Below, piece after piece: positions 46,901 through 60,000 of a stretch of 64,000 bases of DNA (position 1 is its first letter; every line of letters begins with the position of its first letter). This stretch comes from Synchiropus splendidus. Its lineage: Eukaryota; Chordata; Actinopteri; Syngnathiformes; Callionymidae. Under the pieces are notes generated by a model that saw only the letters and a program-made list of their open reading frames with translations, made no database searches and was not told the DNA's origin. The translations under genes and the position numbers were made by a program. Where the stretch lies: assembly GCF_027744825.2 (NCBI RefSeq), contig NC_071336.1:23210501-23274500 (forward strand), read 5' to 3'.

Positions 46901-49160
46901 TTCCTTTGTGCCTGTTGAAGTGAGGAAGCAGCGAATCAAACACACAGCAGCTCCATCAAGTTTGTGCAGCAGCCACAAGCAACAACCAAAACATGGACAT
47001 GTTTTCATAAAATCAGATGAAGGGACACAGTAAATCTACGCTGTAGTATAAGTAAACATTTTTCGAATAGGAAGAAAATAAAAATAAAATCTTTTGTGAT
47101 TTCTATTTCTGCTTGCATTGTAAATGAGAAAAGCCATCCAAATAAAACATCTCCATTATTATTATTATTATTATTGTTGTTGTTGTTGTTGCTATTGTCG
47201 TGGTTATTGTTATTATTACTATTATTATTATTATTATCATTATTATTATTATTAGTAGTAGTAGTAGTGTTATATTACAATTACTACTGCTATATATTAG
47301 TGACAACAACCCCAATAATAATAAATATTATTAATATTATTGTTGTTGTTATTATTATTACATTATGACAACATCATCCTGTTAATGTACATTGTGTTTT
47401 GGTCGTCTCCACAAGTAAAGAAAACGATTTTTGGAACAGGATGGTAAAATAAAAACATCTGAGGGAACATTTCGCATCATCTCAAGGGAACTGCGCGCAG
47501 CATATTTCAATGCAACCAAAAGTTTCCCGATGATCCGATCGCTCTTTAGTTGTCACAGTGGTTCTGTGGCTAAAGCCAGTGTGGCATGCAGACTCTCCTG
47601 TTTACATTTTCAAACCATCATGCTGACTTTCCAGCGATTTTTCAAGTTCATATAATGGCTTGAACTTTGAAATGATATATTGGTTTCCTAATTAATGTCA
47701 GTATTGTTTGGAGTGAGATTGTGTTTACCGCTGCCAAGTTAATTTGGTCCACATAGTTAACATTTCATTGTTGTTTTTTCTTCCACTCTGTCAAGTGGAT
47801 GGCAGTCTTTCCCCAACCTGCTCAGGGCGGCGGTGTGCAGACAGGCTCCATGCAAAGACACTAATTACTGAGCCCTATTAGGCTTGATCAGGCTGCCGTC
47901 TCTTGATGTGCGGGGGAACAGGAGGGGGCGGCGGCGGCGGGTGGAGGAGAAAGAGCGGGATGGCAGCTCTTTAGTTACATAGCACCAAGGACACTGGGAA
48001 GCAGTGGTGCCATGCGTTTACAAGCCAAATTAGAGCTGACAAACAAACTTTGCTCTCGTGGAGCGCGAGTGCAAAAGCAAGAGTGCATTGCTGCGGGCAG
48101 GCTTTCTACTCCTGACAGGGTAAACAGATCAAACACTTACTAATAGCAGTCTGTTTGGGTTTTACAAAAACAACTTCTCGCTGTAATTGTAATGTGGTGC
48201 CAGTGAAAACCTATGAGAAGCATCACTGAGAATATCTTTTCAATATAGTTTTACGAAAGAATGCACACGACCAAATTGACAGCGGTCCATTTTGCTTTTC
48301 ATTTTTCCAACCAGGACTGGTGAATTTTAAAATTATAAAATGGATTTCTGAACTGAGCTGACACCTTTGGAAGGCCCCACTTAGTGGAGTTACTCACCAG
48401 ACTATCACCATTGGTCTTCACTATTTGGTTCCTAAAATGACACGAGGATGGCGTGGAGGGAGTGTGTGGCGTCCCAATCGTTGAACAATGTGTTTCACAA
48501 ATATTGAAGTCAAATTATACCACTCCATCATCAAAAGCACCACCGCTGATATTGTCAACATTGTGGTTGAGTCTGAAAGGACAGGAAGTTCAAACAATAC
48601 ATGAGGTGAGAAGAGAAAGAGGATTTACTGCCATATGAGTCCAACACATCAATTTCTCTTCACGTATGGAGGAGATTTTTCAAGTGCATTAGTCGCTGGT
48701 AAGGCAGCTGTGTCCCACATACGACTTAATGACTCACAGCCATCTAGACTTGAGCCTATTCCAAATTGCTGGCTGGTTACGATGCTGAATAAATTGTGTA
48801 TGCATGCTTACGTTCTTCATGTCTGTTCCTCTTGATTTACCATAATTAATTCTGCAAGCAATGTCTTGCGTTTTGCAGCCATATGGATGCCTTGTTTTGT
48901 CAGAGTGGCAATTTTATGACTGGCTGGTTTCTGTATGAATTTAAGAATTAAACACTGTGATATACTTTTGCTGTTTTCAAAACAAGAAAAATGCTGTTTG
49001 TTATGATAAATAACTTTGTGTAAGTACACAGTTCTTATGTTATAATTCTTACCTCTATTAAGTGTCAACAGTGACAAGGGTTAATTTGGAGTTAAAACCA
49101 ATTTTCTCCAAATATACGCATATATTTTTGTAATTGGGCAGCACACTAGTTGATACTGAA
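46901..49160. other. Intergenic between socs6 and rttn
   Basis: Holds the trinucleotide repeat listed separately. Around 47,855-47,910 a block including ACACTAATTACTGAGCCC and GGCTTGATCAGGCTGCC looks like constrained noncoding sequence, followed by a G-rich run with GGCGGCGGCGG. This is unproven. No gene seen. Confidence 0.4.
47155..47360. repeat. (ATT/GTT)n trinucleotide repeat region
   Basis: Runs of ATT, GTT, AGT and AAT units with interruptions. The Leu- and Ile-rich frames through it are artefacts. Confidence 0.93.
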
Positions 49161-49936
49161 GTCTACACCAGTGATTCTCAACCATAGGGCCGAGGCCCAC
49201 GGTTGGGCCGCGAGCGCCTCCTACAGTGCCACTAAAAGTTTTTTTGTATCACATATCTGGGCCGTGAGACGCTCAGCTTTAATACATTTGCCGCAAATGG
49301 TTGCATTAGTGTGTCATTATATTTACTTTACAGCTGCAAATTTATGATACTTATGTGTATGTAAGTATGGAGAAGTTTTGAAAAGAAAAACAAATGATGA
49401 AGAAAGTGGTGCCAAAGATAAAAAGAGTAAAAACTGTTGATGAAAGCAACTGTTGAAGCAAAATTTATTTGACAATTTTATGATTATAATAATGATATAT
49501 ATAAAGATATATGATAATATATAATAATTATATAATGATATATAATAACGACTATACTTTGATTTACACTTTACTTATATCTTCTTTAGACTTTATTTTG
49601 AAAATAATTTGATTTCATGATATTTTGATGTTGTTTTATTATATTTATTTTATTCAGAATTGTATTCATGATGTACAATTTTAGCAATTTTCTCAACAGT
49701 TTGAATCAAGTGTATTATTCTAGTCTAGTAAATTTGAATATGACTTACACCTGGTTCTGCTGCTGGTTGGACCTTTCAATGACAAATAAATCTTTGCAAT
49801 GATCACATGGTTTCATGGCATTTCACAAGGTTTTGGTTTGTTTACGTGTAAGTAGATTAAATATGGGACCCGGTCCCAATTGTTCTGGAAGAGGTGAGCC
49901 CCAAGATCAAAAAGGTAAAGAACCCCTAGTCTACAC
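49161..49936. mobile_element. hAT-like element with perfect 8-bp target duplication
   Basis: The element proper is 49,169-49,928 (760 bp), flanked on both sides by the identical octamer gtctacac. The left end begins CAGTGATTCTCAACC. The reverse complement of the right end begins TAGGGGTTCTTTACC, agreeing at ten of fifteen positions. The subterminal block GGGCCGCGAGCG is typical of hAT-like repeats. The interior is AT-rich with no transposase frame. The intact duplication suggests a younger insertion than the other elements of this window. It lies between the two divergent genes, upstream of rttn. Confidence 0.88.
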
Positions 49937-51074
49937 AACAAGGCTCCCATTTCAAATCCAGCTTGAAACATATGCCATTCAGCCACGAGGTACCTGTGAA
50001 GTGAGCCCAGTTTTGTTTTTCTTTTTCATTCAGTCGAATTCAAATGTATATTGCATATGTTGTGTCATTTTTAAATTCATGTTTGTGGCAATTGAAGTGC
50101 GACATGCACCGCGCACAGGCACTGCTAGTGGTATTTCAATATCATGATAGTTGAATTATTATTGTGATGCTGAACAATATAGCATAAATTGTTTACAAAA
50201 ATGTTGAGGACAGTTTGCCTGAACTTCAACAAAACGCCCCTGTAAGATGATGCTCAGAGAGAAGCAGTTATTTATTTATTTATTTTTTTTTTTTTAAGGC
50301 CAATTCAATTAAGAGATAACACTTGAATGTGAGGTATAGCCAAGTCCGTAGTTACACATTCAATGTAAGGTACAATTGAGAATATTCTATATTTTAAGCT
50401 TGAACCTTAAGTCTGAGTCCAGTCAGTTGAGATCATTGTATTTCACCAATGTAACAAGGTGGTGTTATGATATAAATATCTTTTGAAGACGTTATTTCCG
50501 AAGTAACACCCTGCCAACCCCTGTCAAAAACACATCTCCGGCGAGATTGAATTAATCTGCTGTCTGGCCGCATAAAAATAGTTCCCTGTAGCTGTAATGT
50601 GCCATATAGAAAGTGTTGGAGCAATTAATTAAAGATGTAATTTTCTTCCCAACCACCCAGTATTTTAGCTTCTTTCGGATGCAAATAACCCTATTTTCAC
50701 TTTGTGTTTCAGTCAAGAACGCAATATAAATTAATATTTGCAAAAATAACATTGATTAGGCAATAAGTATGTGGACAGAAAAACAAAAATCACAGAAGTG
50801 TTTATCATTGTAAATTTATAAGCAAAGTATGTGTGAACTAAATATGGTACCAACTTACAGGGCAGATGTACACGCAATGTTGACGTCCTTGAACGCACCA
50901 CCGTGTCCCCAACCAGGAAGTGGATGGACTGGCGCGTTTGTTAAAAACAAGCCCGGTAACGTTTACTTATAGACAGACAGATGGATCTTCTGGTCTCTGT
51001 TGCGCCGCACGCACCTCGTAATCCACTTTAAAAGTTTAGTTTTGCCACAAGACAGACGCCGGACAGTTCACAAA
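49937..51074. other. Upstream region of rttn
   Basis: AT-rich, with a T-rich tract near 50,285. CpG content rises after about 50,870, including GTTGCGCCGCACGCACCTCG just before the start, fitting a TATA-less promoter and 5' untranslated region within the last 200 bases. No other gene. Confidence 0.5.
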
Positions 51075-54000
51075 ATGGACCTGGCTCCCGTTATAAAGAA
51101 ACTAGGTAGGCGAAACTATTAGCTTGACTCACGTAGCATTGTTTTTAAGTTAACATCCAATTTTGATGCCCCGCAACACATCTATCGCTGTTAAATTTTA
51201 ATTTTATATGCATAATAACAGGTCAATAAGGATGCCTGAGTGTCTTTTGTTAAACTTTTATAGCCGGGTGTTTCATATAGCAATGCTTTAGAGTGATAGT
51301 TGGCTTAGCAGAGTAACAGTAACTAAAGCTCTGAGTCGGTTTTCTCTCCCCACAGGACATTCACTAGTGGAGATACGTGTCCGCGCATTAAAAAACATCC
51401 TGAGCAAGCTGGACCATTCTCTGATCACGGTCCCTGACATTGTACAAGAAAGAAAGCTGTTTGTGTGTCTGCTGGAGTGGTTCAATTTCCCCGAGGTACC
51501 CATGCAAGAGGAGGTCCTTGAGCTGCTTTCGACTCTATCAAAGGTAGATGGTGAAAGTTTCCCTCCGTCATTTACAATAAGTAAAAGGAGACAACAATTC
51601 CGACGAGACTTGAACAGCAGTGAACCGAATGCAGTAACTGTTTTAGTCTAAATAAATGTATGATTCATGGACACTGAGTGATATACAAATAAATAAATAA
51701 AACACTGTCATGTGTAAAACACAAACACTAACCCACTTATATGATATTTTGAAAGACCGGAGTGATATTTATAACTGAGGCCGTGTGATGACAGTTTCAT
51801 TCAACTGCCAAAATAAAAGTAAGTTGAGTGGCTCGTAAACCGGTTCGATATGGTTCAGGTGGGTGATGCTGAAATCTGATCATGAAAATGGAGAAGACTT
51901 TAATTTTTCTTTTCAGATTTGCTGATACTATTGTGTTTTATAGCATAGTCATACCAAGATGATACACATAGTTTTTAAATTTGAATTATATTGGTCTTCT
52001 GCTCACATATACATAGCCTTTTCATCTATTCAGTTGCTCTTAAAAATGGCAATAAGCAATGAGTAATTTGATTAGCCATCTGTTATATCTACCGCACTTT
52101 CCTTATAGCGTTCCAAAATGAAATTAAACGAGACAACTAGCATATGGATCAAGCCGCCTCTGCTCTTATCGTGCCAACTGACTGGTCTTCAAATATGCTT
52201 AAAAGAACTTGCGGGCAAACACAATCCCGGTAATCACTTGTCACAGAGGAGACAGTCAATGAGACTGTATCTCTTTGCTTTACCGTGACTGAAGACATAT
52301 AACTGTAAAATATATTTATGAGACAGCAGAATCTTTTTTGGGAGCTCATCTCCAATTTATTTGAATGTTTTCTACAGTCAGAACTATTGAGCACAATGAA
52401 TTTAATGATGAGAATGTGGGGGATAATCATAGCACATATGCAGAAATCTTGTATTACCTGTCTATAGATGGGAACCATGGCTGTTTCTTGCTGGATCACC
52501 ATTACAATGCCTGTTCGTATTGTATTTATTAGCTGCAAAAGCAGATTCAGTTATCGTACAATAACCTTAGCCTTATGTTTTCAACATTTTCTCTCTGTTT
52601 TCAGCATCCGAGTGCAGCGCAGATGCTGAGAGACGTTGATGCAGTGGACTTTCTTACCCAACTGTCTTCAAATCTGGAACCCAGACTCCAACCTGTCATT
52701 GATTCAACCCTGGACCAGCTGTTCCAGCTACCTGAACTATTCCCTCCTCATGGAGCAACCCCCTTTCATGGGCTGCCTGCAGTATCTGCAACAGGTGAGG
52801 ATTAACAGCCAGATCTTTCAGATGAATATCATCTGGGAACACTGAATTATTATTTTATTACATATATTAATTCATATATTTTTGTAAACGCTTGCAGATA
52901 CAAATGCGGAAGATCAGTTTCCTAGTGGTGGATATTTCAACAAGATTATCTCAGGCCAGACAGATCTGCCACCAGGAAGGATAGCAGGTAAAATGCATCC
53001 AGATCCATCCATCCTCTTGTTAATAATTCTTGACAGTTTCAATATGTCAGTTCTCAACATTTTAGGAATCAACATCAACAAATAACAGAGAATGTGTTCA
53101 ACACCGAACAAAACAAACGAACCATTCTTTCTTTAGTAGTCTAGCCATTACCACACAGTGGAATGCATAAGTTCCTCCCCTGTAGATGTTTTCTGAAAAA
53201 CATTAAATCTTTGCATTCAGGAAAGCTGGAGCATGTGTGCCTTTAAATTCACTCCTTTCCCCGCTCTCTTAAGGGATTCCACCACAGTGTGCCACTCAGA
53301 TTAAATTCCAAAGCAATATATAAAACGCTCATTATTAATTTTTGGTGCTGCTGTTACGTTAGTATGTATTCCACCCTCACTTTGCTTTGACTAATTTGAA
53401 TAATTATTCTCCAGTGCATCAGTCTGTGTGGTGCCTGAGGTTCTCAGTTTTCCCATGGCTGACTTTGACAAACACTGACAGACACATACTGTCGTCCAAT
53501 GAGAAGTAAGAGATTATTTTTGTCATTATTGAGTTATTGTTTGTTGTTTTTAGTGGTTTGAAATATTCATGAATGATATTTTGTTCAGTTATTTCTGAAG
53601 TGACCTGTGGCTTTTTTTGTATTATGCATTGGATTCAGCTTGTAGTGGTGGTCACTGTTTCAAGTGTATTCAGTAGTGGTGATATATTTTCCAACAGTTC
53701 CTTAAGGAGCAGCAATCCCAACTTGGTATGGACCACTTGTGAGCTCCTGTGTGATGTTATCATGAAGGACTTTCCTGCTGAGATTTTCCTGCAAAGGCCC
53801 AGCATTGTTCAGGTATTCCCCTTTCCTCAGGCCTCTTCTCCAAATTTCTGAACTCCAAGCAATTGTCATATACAATGCAAACCCTACTCGACAGAAAACT
53901 ATACAATGCTTGAAGTTTTGAGTGATGTATTAACATACAATGAAACTGTCAAAGCATTCTGGAGTTCCAGTATTCTGGATATCTGCACAGGTCGACTTCA

Positions 54001-57000
54001 GTCAAGTGAAATGACACATTGTTTCGGTGAGGAATGTGATTGACCCATTGTGGGATTTATAGGTGGGTCACTCTTCGGGGATTTCAAAATAATAACCTGT
54101 CAGCTAGTGTCCTTGGCCAAAGCTCCAATTTATAATTCAGTGTCCCTGGGCTAATGGGCAGTTTTAAAGGTGTGGGAAGCTTACTTTGGATGTCGCAATG
54201 TTGGTGACTGATAGGACAATTCGTGGCTCGTGGCGTTGAATAATACCAAAAAATATTTCAAAGATATGCACAAAGGGGGCCACCTTCAATAAATGGATTG
54301 TAACACAATTTGTTACTCATTGCACTACACTTATTCATAATTTGATGACAATATTATCATTGATTTGCCATTTTAATTGTTACCAAAGAAGTGCTGACGA
54401 CTCATTCTGTTGTCTTGCCTGCTGCTTAATCTTCCCAGTGTTTTTCATGCTAAAAGTACAATTTGTCATCTGTTTTTTTTTTTATTATCCTCATGATTGA
54501 TGTTGCCAAAATTTCAGAAAATGTTAGAGAGTATGTTAGAGTTTTATTACGTCTTGTTTTCAGAACTAATCCTTCCCAATGTTCTCTGATTTCAGTGCCT
54601 GTTTTCACTATTGCGGCATGGCTTGGAAAATGGGGAACCTACTTACCTTCACTTGCAGGCTATTTCCTGCCTTCGTCAGCTCTGTGCTGGCCTCAGGCAG
54701 CGACTGCGCTTCCATCAAGATCCAAGTTTCCACTCTACAAAGCATGGTAGGGTTCCTTGTTTGCAAAATATTGAGGCTGTTACAGTAACTTACTTACTGA
54801 ATTCATTTTAGTCATATTTTTACTGCTACGTTTCATATCTCAGTTTTTAGTGTGAAATGTTTATCACATATGTTTAAGTACTACTCAAAGTAATGTATTA
54901 ATCCCTACATTTGTTGCACTCCAGACCCAGTTTCCCAGAACTCGTCCCTTTGTCAATCCCAAGATGTACGAGGGACAAGACGTTCTCAGACGTCCTCCCC
55001 AGGAGCAGCGTGTTCTCCTCGACCTTCTGTTGTGGGTCGTACATCTCAGAGGGCGAGGGGAGATGGCCAGGATGGTGACGCAGGCTCAAGCAGGTGCGTG
55101 ATCCGGATGAATGGTTGTTGTGCTTTATTATATGCTGATGAGAGAATTAAGAGTCAGGAACATGGAGATCACTGCTGAACTTATTAGGGGTTAACAGGGT
55201 TCGCATCGTTGAAGTAGCTTGTGTGACTGGCACTGGTCCTACATTGGTACGAATTGCACGTTTTTTATAAATGAGAAAATATGGATCCAAAACCTCACGT
55301 TAGGTTTATTTTGATATTCAGTCATATATGGGCCACGTGAGGGGATTTTTGATTGTACTCCAGGCTGGCATTCGATGACAGGTTGCATGTGAATCTTCAG
55401 TGTGGCTGAAGCCTGCGTGCCTAGTTTTGGGCTCATGGAGGAATGGGAGGGTTTTAGTACGTCAAACTGAGCATGATTTCAGTTGTGCTGTATTTACTCT
55501 AAGCCATCTGCAATGTTTATGTTGTAAATATTAATTAAGCATTAAATAATTAATATCCACTATGTTATAGAAGAGATGTTCTCAACTCAAGTATTATTAA
55601 TATTGTTTTTTGTTTTTACCGAAATGCTTTGCATTTGTCATAATGTTTGCTAAAATATTTTCCCTTCAGTGATGTTTGAATCACTTAGTTAGCTCAGTAA
55701 GTCAGAGGGCCCTCTAGTGTTAACTCTCGTTGAAATATTGCCATGGCTGGATGCTGTGACATATCAAATGTCAATATTCATCAAAAAATGCCTGTCTGCT
55801 GTTGTTTGTGGCAGTTCACAGAGAGGTGGCACATCAGTTCAGGCTGTCATAGACAGGCCTTCGTCGCCTGCAGATGTGTTCCATTTGGAGATTCCTGACT
55901 TGGGTGTGGAGGATGTTTCTGAGCTGCAGCTGCAGCAGCTCACTTTGCCTCAGTTTGCTGTTGCCACTATGGAACATGCCTTACCACTGCTAAAGACAGG
56001 TGGGTGTCAGTTATTAGGAGATCATCCTTTCTGTTCTTTGCACAAACAAGCATATACACAGGTATTATATCTTCGTACAGAATATAATTTTTTTTTTTTT
56101 CTGTCTTCTCTGCCTCAGATGGCACTCATGTCTTGCGGCGTGTTCTGGAGCTGTTGTGTGACAGCATCATTCTGCTTGGGAACAGTGTCTCTGCGATGGT
56201 CTGGGATGATCGGAGTCTAGTGGGGATGGAACTGGCAAGTCAAAATGCAACCCATGACAGCCTCTTCTGTAGATGAATGGATACACTCAACTGAAAAGAG
56301 GAACAGGGTTGGCCACCAGACAGTTTACCAGAGACTCATAGGCATATGGTACTCAACTGTCAAGGAGAACTAGATGAGTGTGATTTAACTGAATAAATTA
56401 TATTTGTTTCAGTCTACTACTGGTAAAATGCCTTTTAGATACTCCCTGTGTTCTCTATGGAAGGTTATATCCTCGCTGTTAGTGTTGTTCACATGCTGTC
56501 TTTATTGTTATACTATATAGAATTCTAGATAAATAAATACTTTTTTGTTGGACACTTGTTAAAAACCTACTCATTGCTCTGACTCCTGTCATCCGTTAGT
56601 CACACAGAACCTGTAGTTTTCCTTGTGCGAATCATGCTGAGCGTGCCGGGCAAACAATGCACAGGGCATCTACTGCCCCCTGCCGGCAAATATATTTCAC
56701 TCATGCCGTTTCAGAACAAAGTGGCCAAGAATAGATCGTTCCAATTTATGCATACCAGGATAGGGTGGATCTGTATCTCATCCACAAATAACCCTGAAAT
56801 CTGATTACATTCTATTCCTCACCCCTGCAACGAACAATTTGTGTTTTGGCTTTCTTCCCGGAATCTGAGATTCTGAGTGAATGAACGTGCACATACTGTG
56901 AGAATGTGTGGTGCGTGTGTCTTTTTGTCTTCTTTAATGACTGTGTATTTTAGAAGGGGAAGCTGCAGGCATGCTTGGAACAGTTGGGGGACATCTTGAG

Positions 57001-60000
57001 CCACCATCAGAGCCACACTGCAGACGTTTCTGGCGGCTCTCAAATTCACCATAGAATTGCCTACATGTGCACGGCTGTGCTCACCATTAAACTGCTGCAA
57101 ATCATCCTCCCTGCAGAGAAGGTGGGTGTGATCTTGTCACAAGCATTACCACACAAGAGGTGTGATCGCACCGGTTTTAATTTTAGTTAGATCGCAGATG
57201 GGGATAATTTGTGTTTTTTCACTAAAAAAGTGTTAAGCTATGTTGGTCAAATGCTCAAAATGTTGCTCTAATACAACTGAGAATAACTTGTAGATCACTT
57301 TTAATGAACACCGGCTGTTTTTTCTTCCGCTTCCTCCATATTATACAATCAATATAAGCCTGATAATTCCACTGAATGTGTAGTGATTATTGAGTTATTG
57401 TATATATACATACATATATGTGTATGTATTTATATACATATATATGTATGTATGTATATATATGCATATGTATGTGTGTGTAGGTATGTATGTGTGTGTA
57501 TGTATGTGTATATATATGTGTATATATATACATATATATTTTTATTTATGTATTTAATTTTTTTTTTCTTGCAGGCGAGTGACAGCCTCCCAGAAAAAAC
57601 TGCAACTGCCATATTCCATTTATGCCTGGACAAGTCACTCGGAAGCTTATTACCCAGCATTCAAGAGACAGCAGTAGCTTATTTGGAGCAGGTCAACATT
57701 GACGGACATGACCTCTACAAGAGAGTGAACTGTGCTGCTCTGTGCATGGAATCTACCTGTATCTTCCTCAAAGAGCTACAGGCTGAGGTATGAGAAACCT
57801 GACTGTATTATGGGTGGTCTGCTTTTTGGATTCTCAGAATGTAGATCCCTACTTCACCTTTCATCATTTTTAACACCTTCTTCAGGGACCTAAGAACTGG
57901 TTAGAGCTACTGGAGCTGGCAGACCGAGCGATCGATGGTCTCCCATTTCACCATCACCTGCCCATCGTCAAGGACTGTGTCCGGCTCTGCTCCGACCTGT
58001 AGGATAAATCATGTTTTGTTTGGTAATTTTATCTGCATATTCGGCTCATTAAATTTCTCCATCGTTCCCAATCAGGTGGAAGATGGACCAGTCGTGTTCA
58101 GTTCTTCAGATGCAAAGTCAGAACCACATCCTCAAGCTCCTGTCACACCCTCTCCCTGCAGTCAAGACGGAGGCGTACACGTGCATGTTAAACTTGGTCA
58201 AGGTCAGAACTCAACACACACGAAAGTGTCACATGAATCTTTGTACATCTATATTAAATGTAGATTTTTTTTTTAATCTTTTTTTTTTAACCGGTAGTTT
58301 TGTTTTGCATTTTCTTAACGTGGGCTTGAAATGACATGTATTATTATGTGACTGCCTTCTCCTAAAGACAGCAAAGACAAAGTGTTGTGGCGAGTCCCAG
58401 ATAGGGACACTAAATCATGTGCTGTCATATTATCGCATACATCTACAGGACTGCCTTGGTATTCATAATGTGTCTCGACTGGAACCATGTGTCTTGAGTG
58501 AGGTCAACTTCCTGCTACACCACAAAGTGCTCTATGAAATCAGTGCTTTTGGACTTCAGGATTCTTGTGAAATGGTGAGGAAATCAGTCGTTGCAGTTTC
58601 AGTAAGACAAAATATATTTTAGGTTTGCATGAAATGTCTTTATTGCCTTTATAGTATGGTGATTTCTGAACTTTTTTCTCTTTTTTATGCTACGCTGTTT
58701 TTCATACATAGTTTTACTTGTTTCTAACTATATTCTATATCCATTAGTCTAGAATTGTTTGTATTCTGCAATGCAGCATAAATCATTTGTAAAGTTTTCA
58801 AATTATTATCAGTTGACTTAATATATTTGTTATCATTCTGCTGCTAACTGCTAAATATTTTTTTTTCCTTTCCATGGCTTTGTATCAACTGTTACAGTTA
58901 ACCTACTGTGCTGTCATCAATAGGTGAATACAGCAGCAAAGGACATCATGCTTTTCCTGCTCAAAGGGCAATTGATAATGACAACATCCACCTGGAACAG
59001 ATTCACAGAGGCGCTTTACCCTGTCATCCCCGTGTTGCAGGTATTAAATTCTCTCATATAAGTGTTGTGTGTTCATAAAAAGCAACATGGTCTTTTTAAA
59101 ATTGTGAATTGTGTGTACTAAAAAAAACCCATTATGATCAAAAGTGAATTTTTTGTACCCTCAGACCACAAAGACTTGCTGAGCTGTCAGGGAGAGGAAT
59201 CTTGTTATTGTCTCATTTACATACTGTGTGTTTCCTTTTGTGTTTGAGAAAACACAAGCTCTTAATAATTGTTCAGTTTTAGGCAACAAGGCCAGGAAAT
59301 TTGCATGAATATACATGAGATTTTGACTGGGCTGTCAGCTGTGATTTAATTCAAGTAGGCTTTCTAGAGATGGGCCCGCCATGTCAACAACAGACGAAAT
59401 GAAACCAGCTGTAATCAAAGTGGTGCATATTTACTGTTGTAATGATCCGCAGTGTTTGCTGCATTGTTTGTCCCTGACCGACTCTGTTTCTTTTTGTGTG
59501 GCAGGGTCATGCTAGTACTGAAGACTCTCTGGGAAATTGTGTGCTTCTGATTAGCAGTCCTTCAGATATGGTTGGAGACAACATGTTTCCGGGCACAGCA
59601 AAACTCAGAGCAGGACTCAGACTCCTCTTTAGCAAACGTCCCAAGTGAGTTACACTGACCCATTCATTACATGTAGCTATCCATGCAGGTTTAAAGCTTC
59701 TGGATCGATTGTTGTTTTGCCATTGAAACTCAATTGTAGCGCAGTATCTGTGACCACTCATGGATTTGATGATATCAGGACTATGTCAAGTACTACACAA
59801 AGTTTATATTTTTGACTTTACACAATGTCATTTCATATAAAGTCCAATAGTCTTCATCTAGAGTGTGGTGAAATACAGTAAAACAATAATATCATGTTGA
59901 ATTAAAACTAATTTGAAGCAAGAGACCACCTATCTACAAGACCTCCTCTTCATTGTTCTCTGTATTCATGAGCCTCATTTGTTGGCTGTCCACTGTCTCT

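Noticed and set aside
47096..47368. Leu- and Ile-rich frames resembling a membrane protein
   Set aside because: Translation of a trinucleotide repeat on either strand.
55717..56220. 167-codon frame as a separate gene
   Set aside because: It joins parts of rttn exons 9 and 10 with intron sequence and in part reads the wrong frame.
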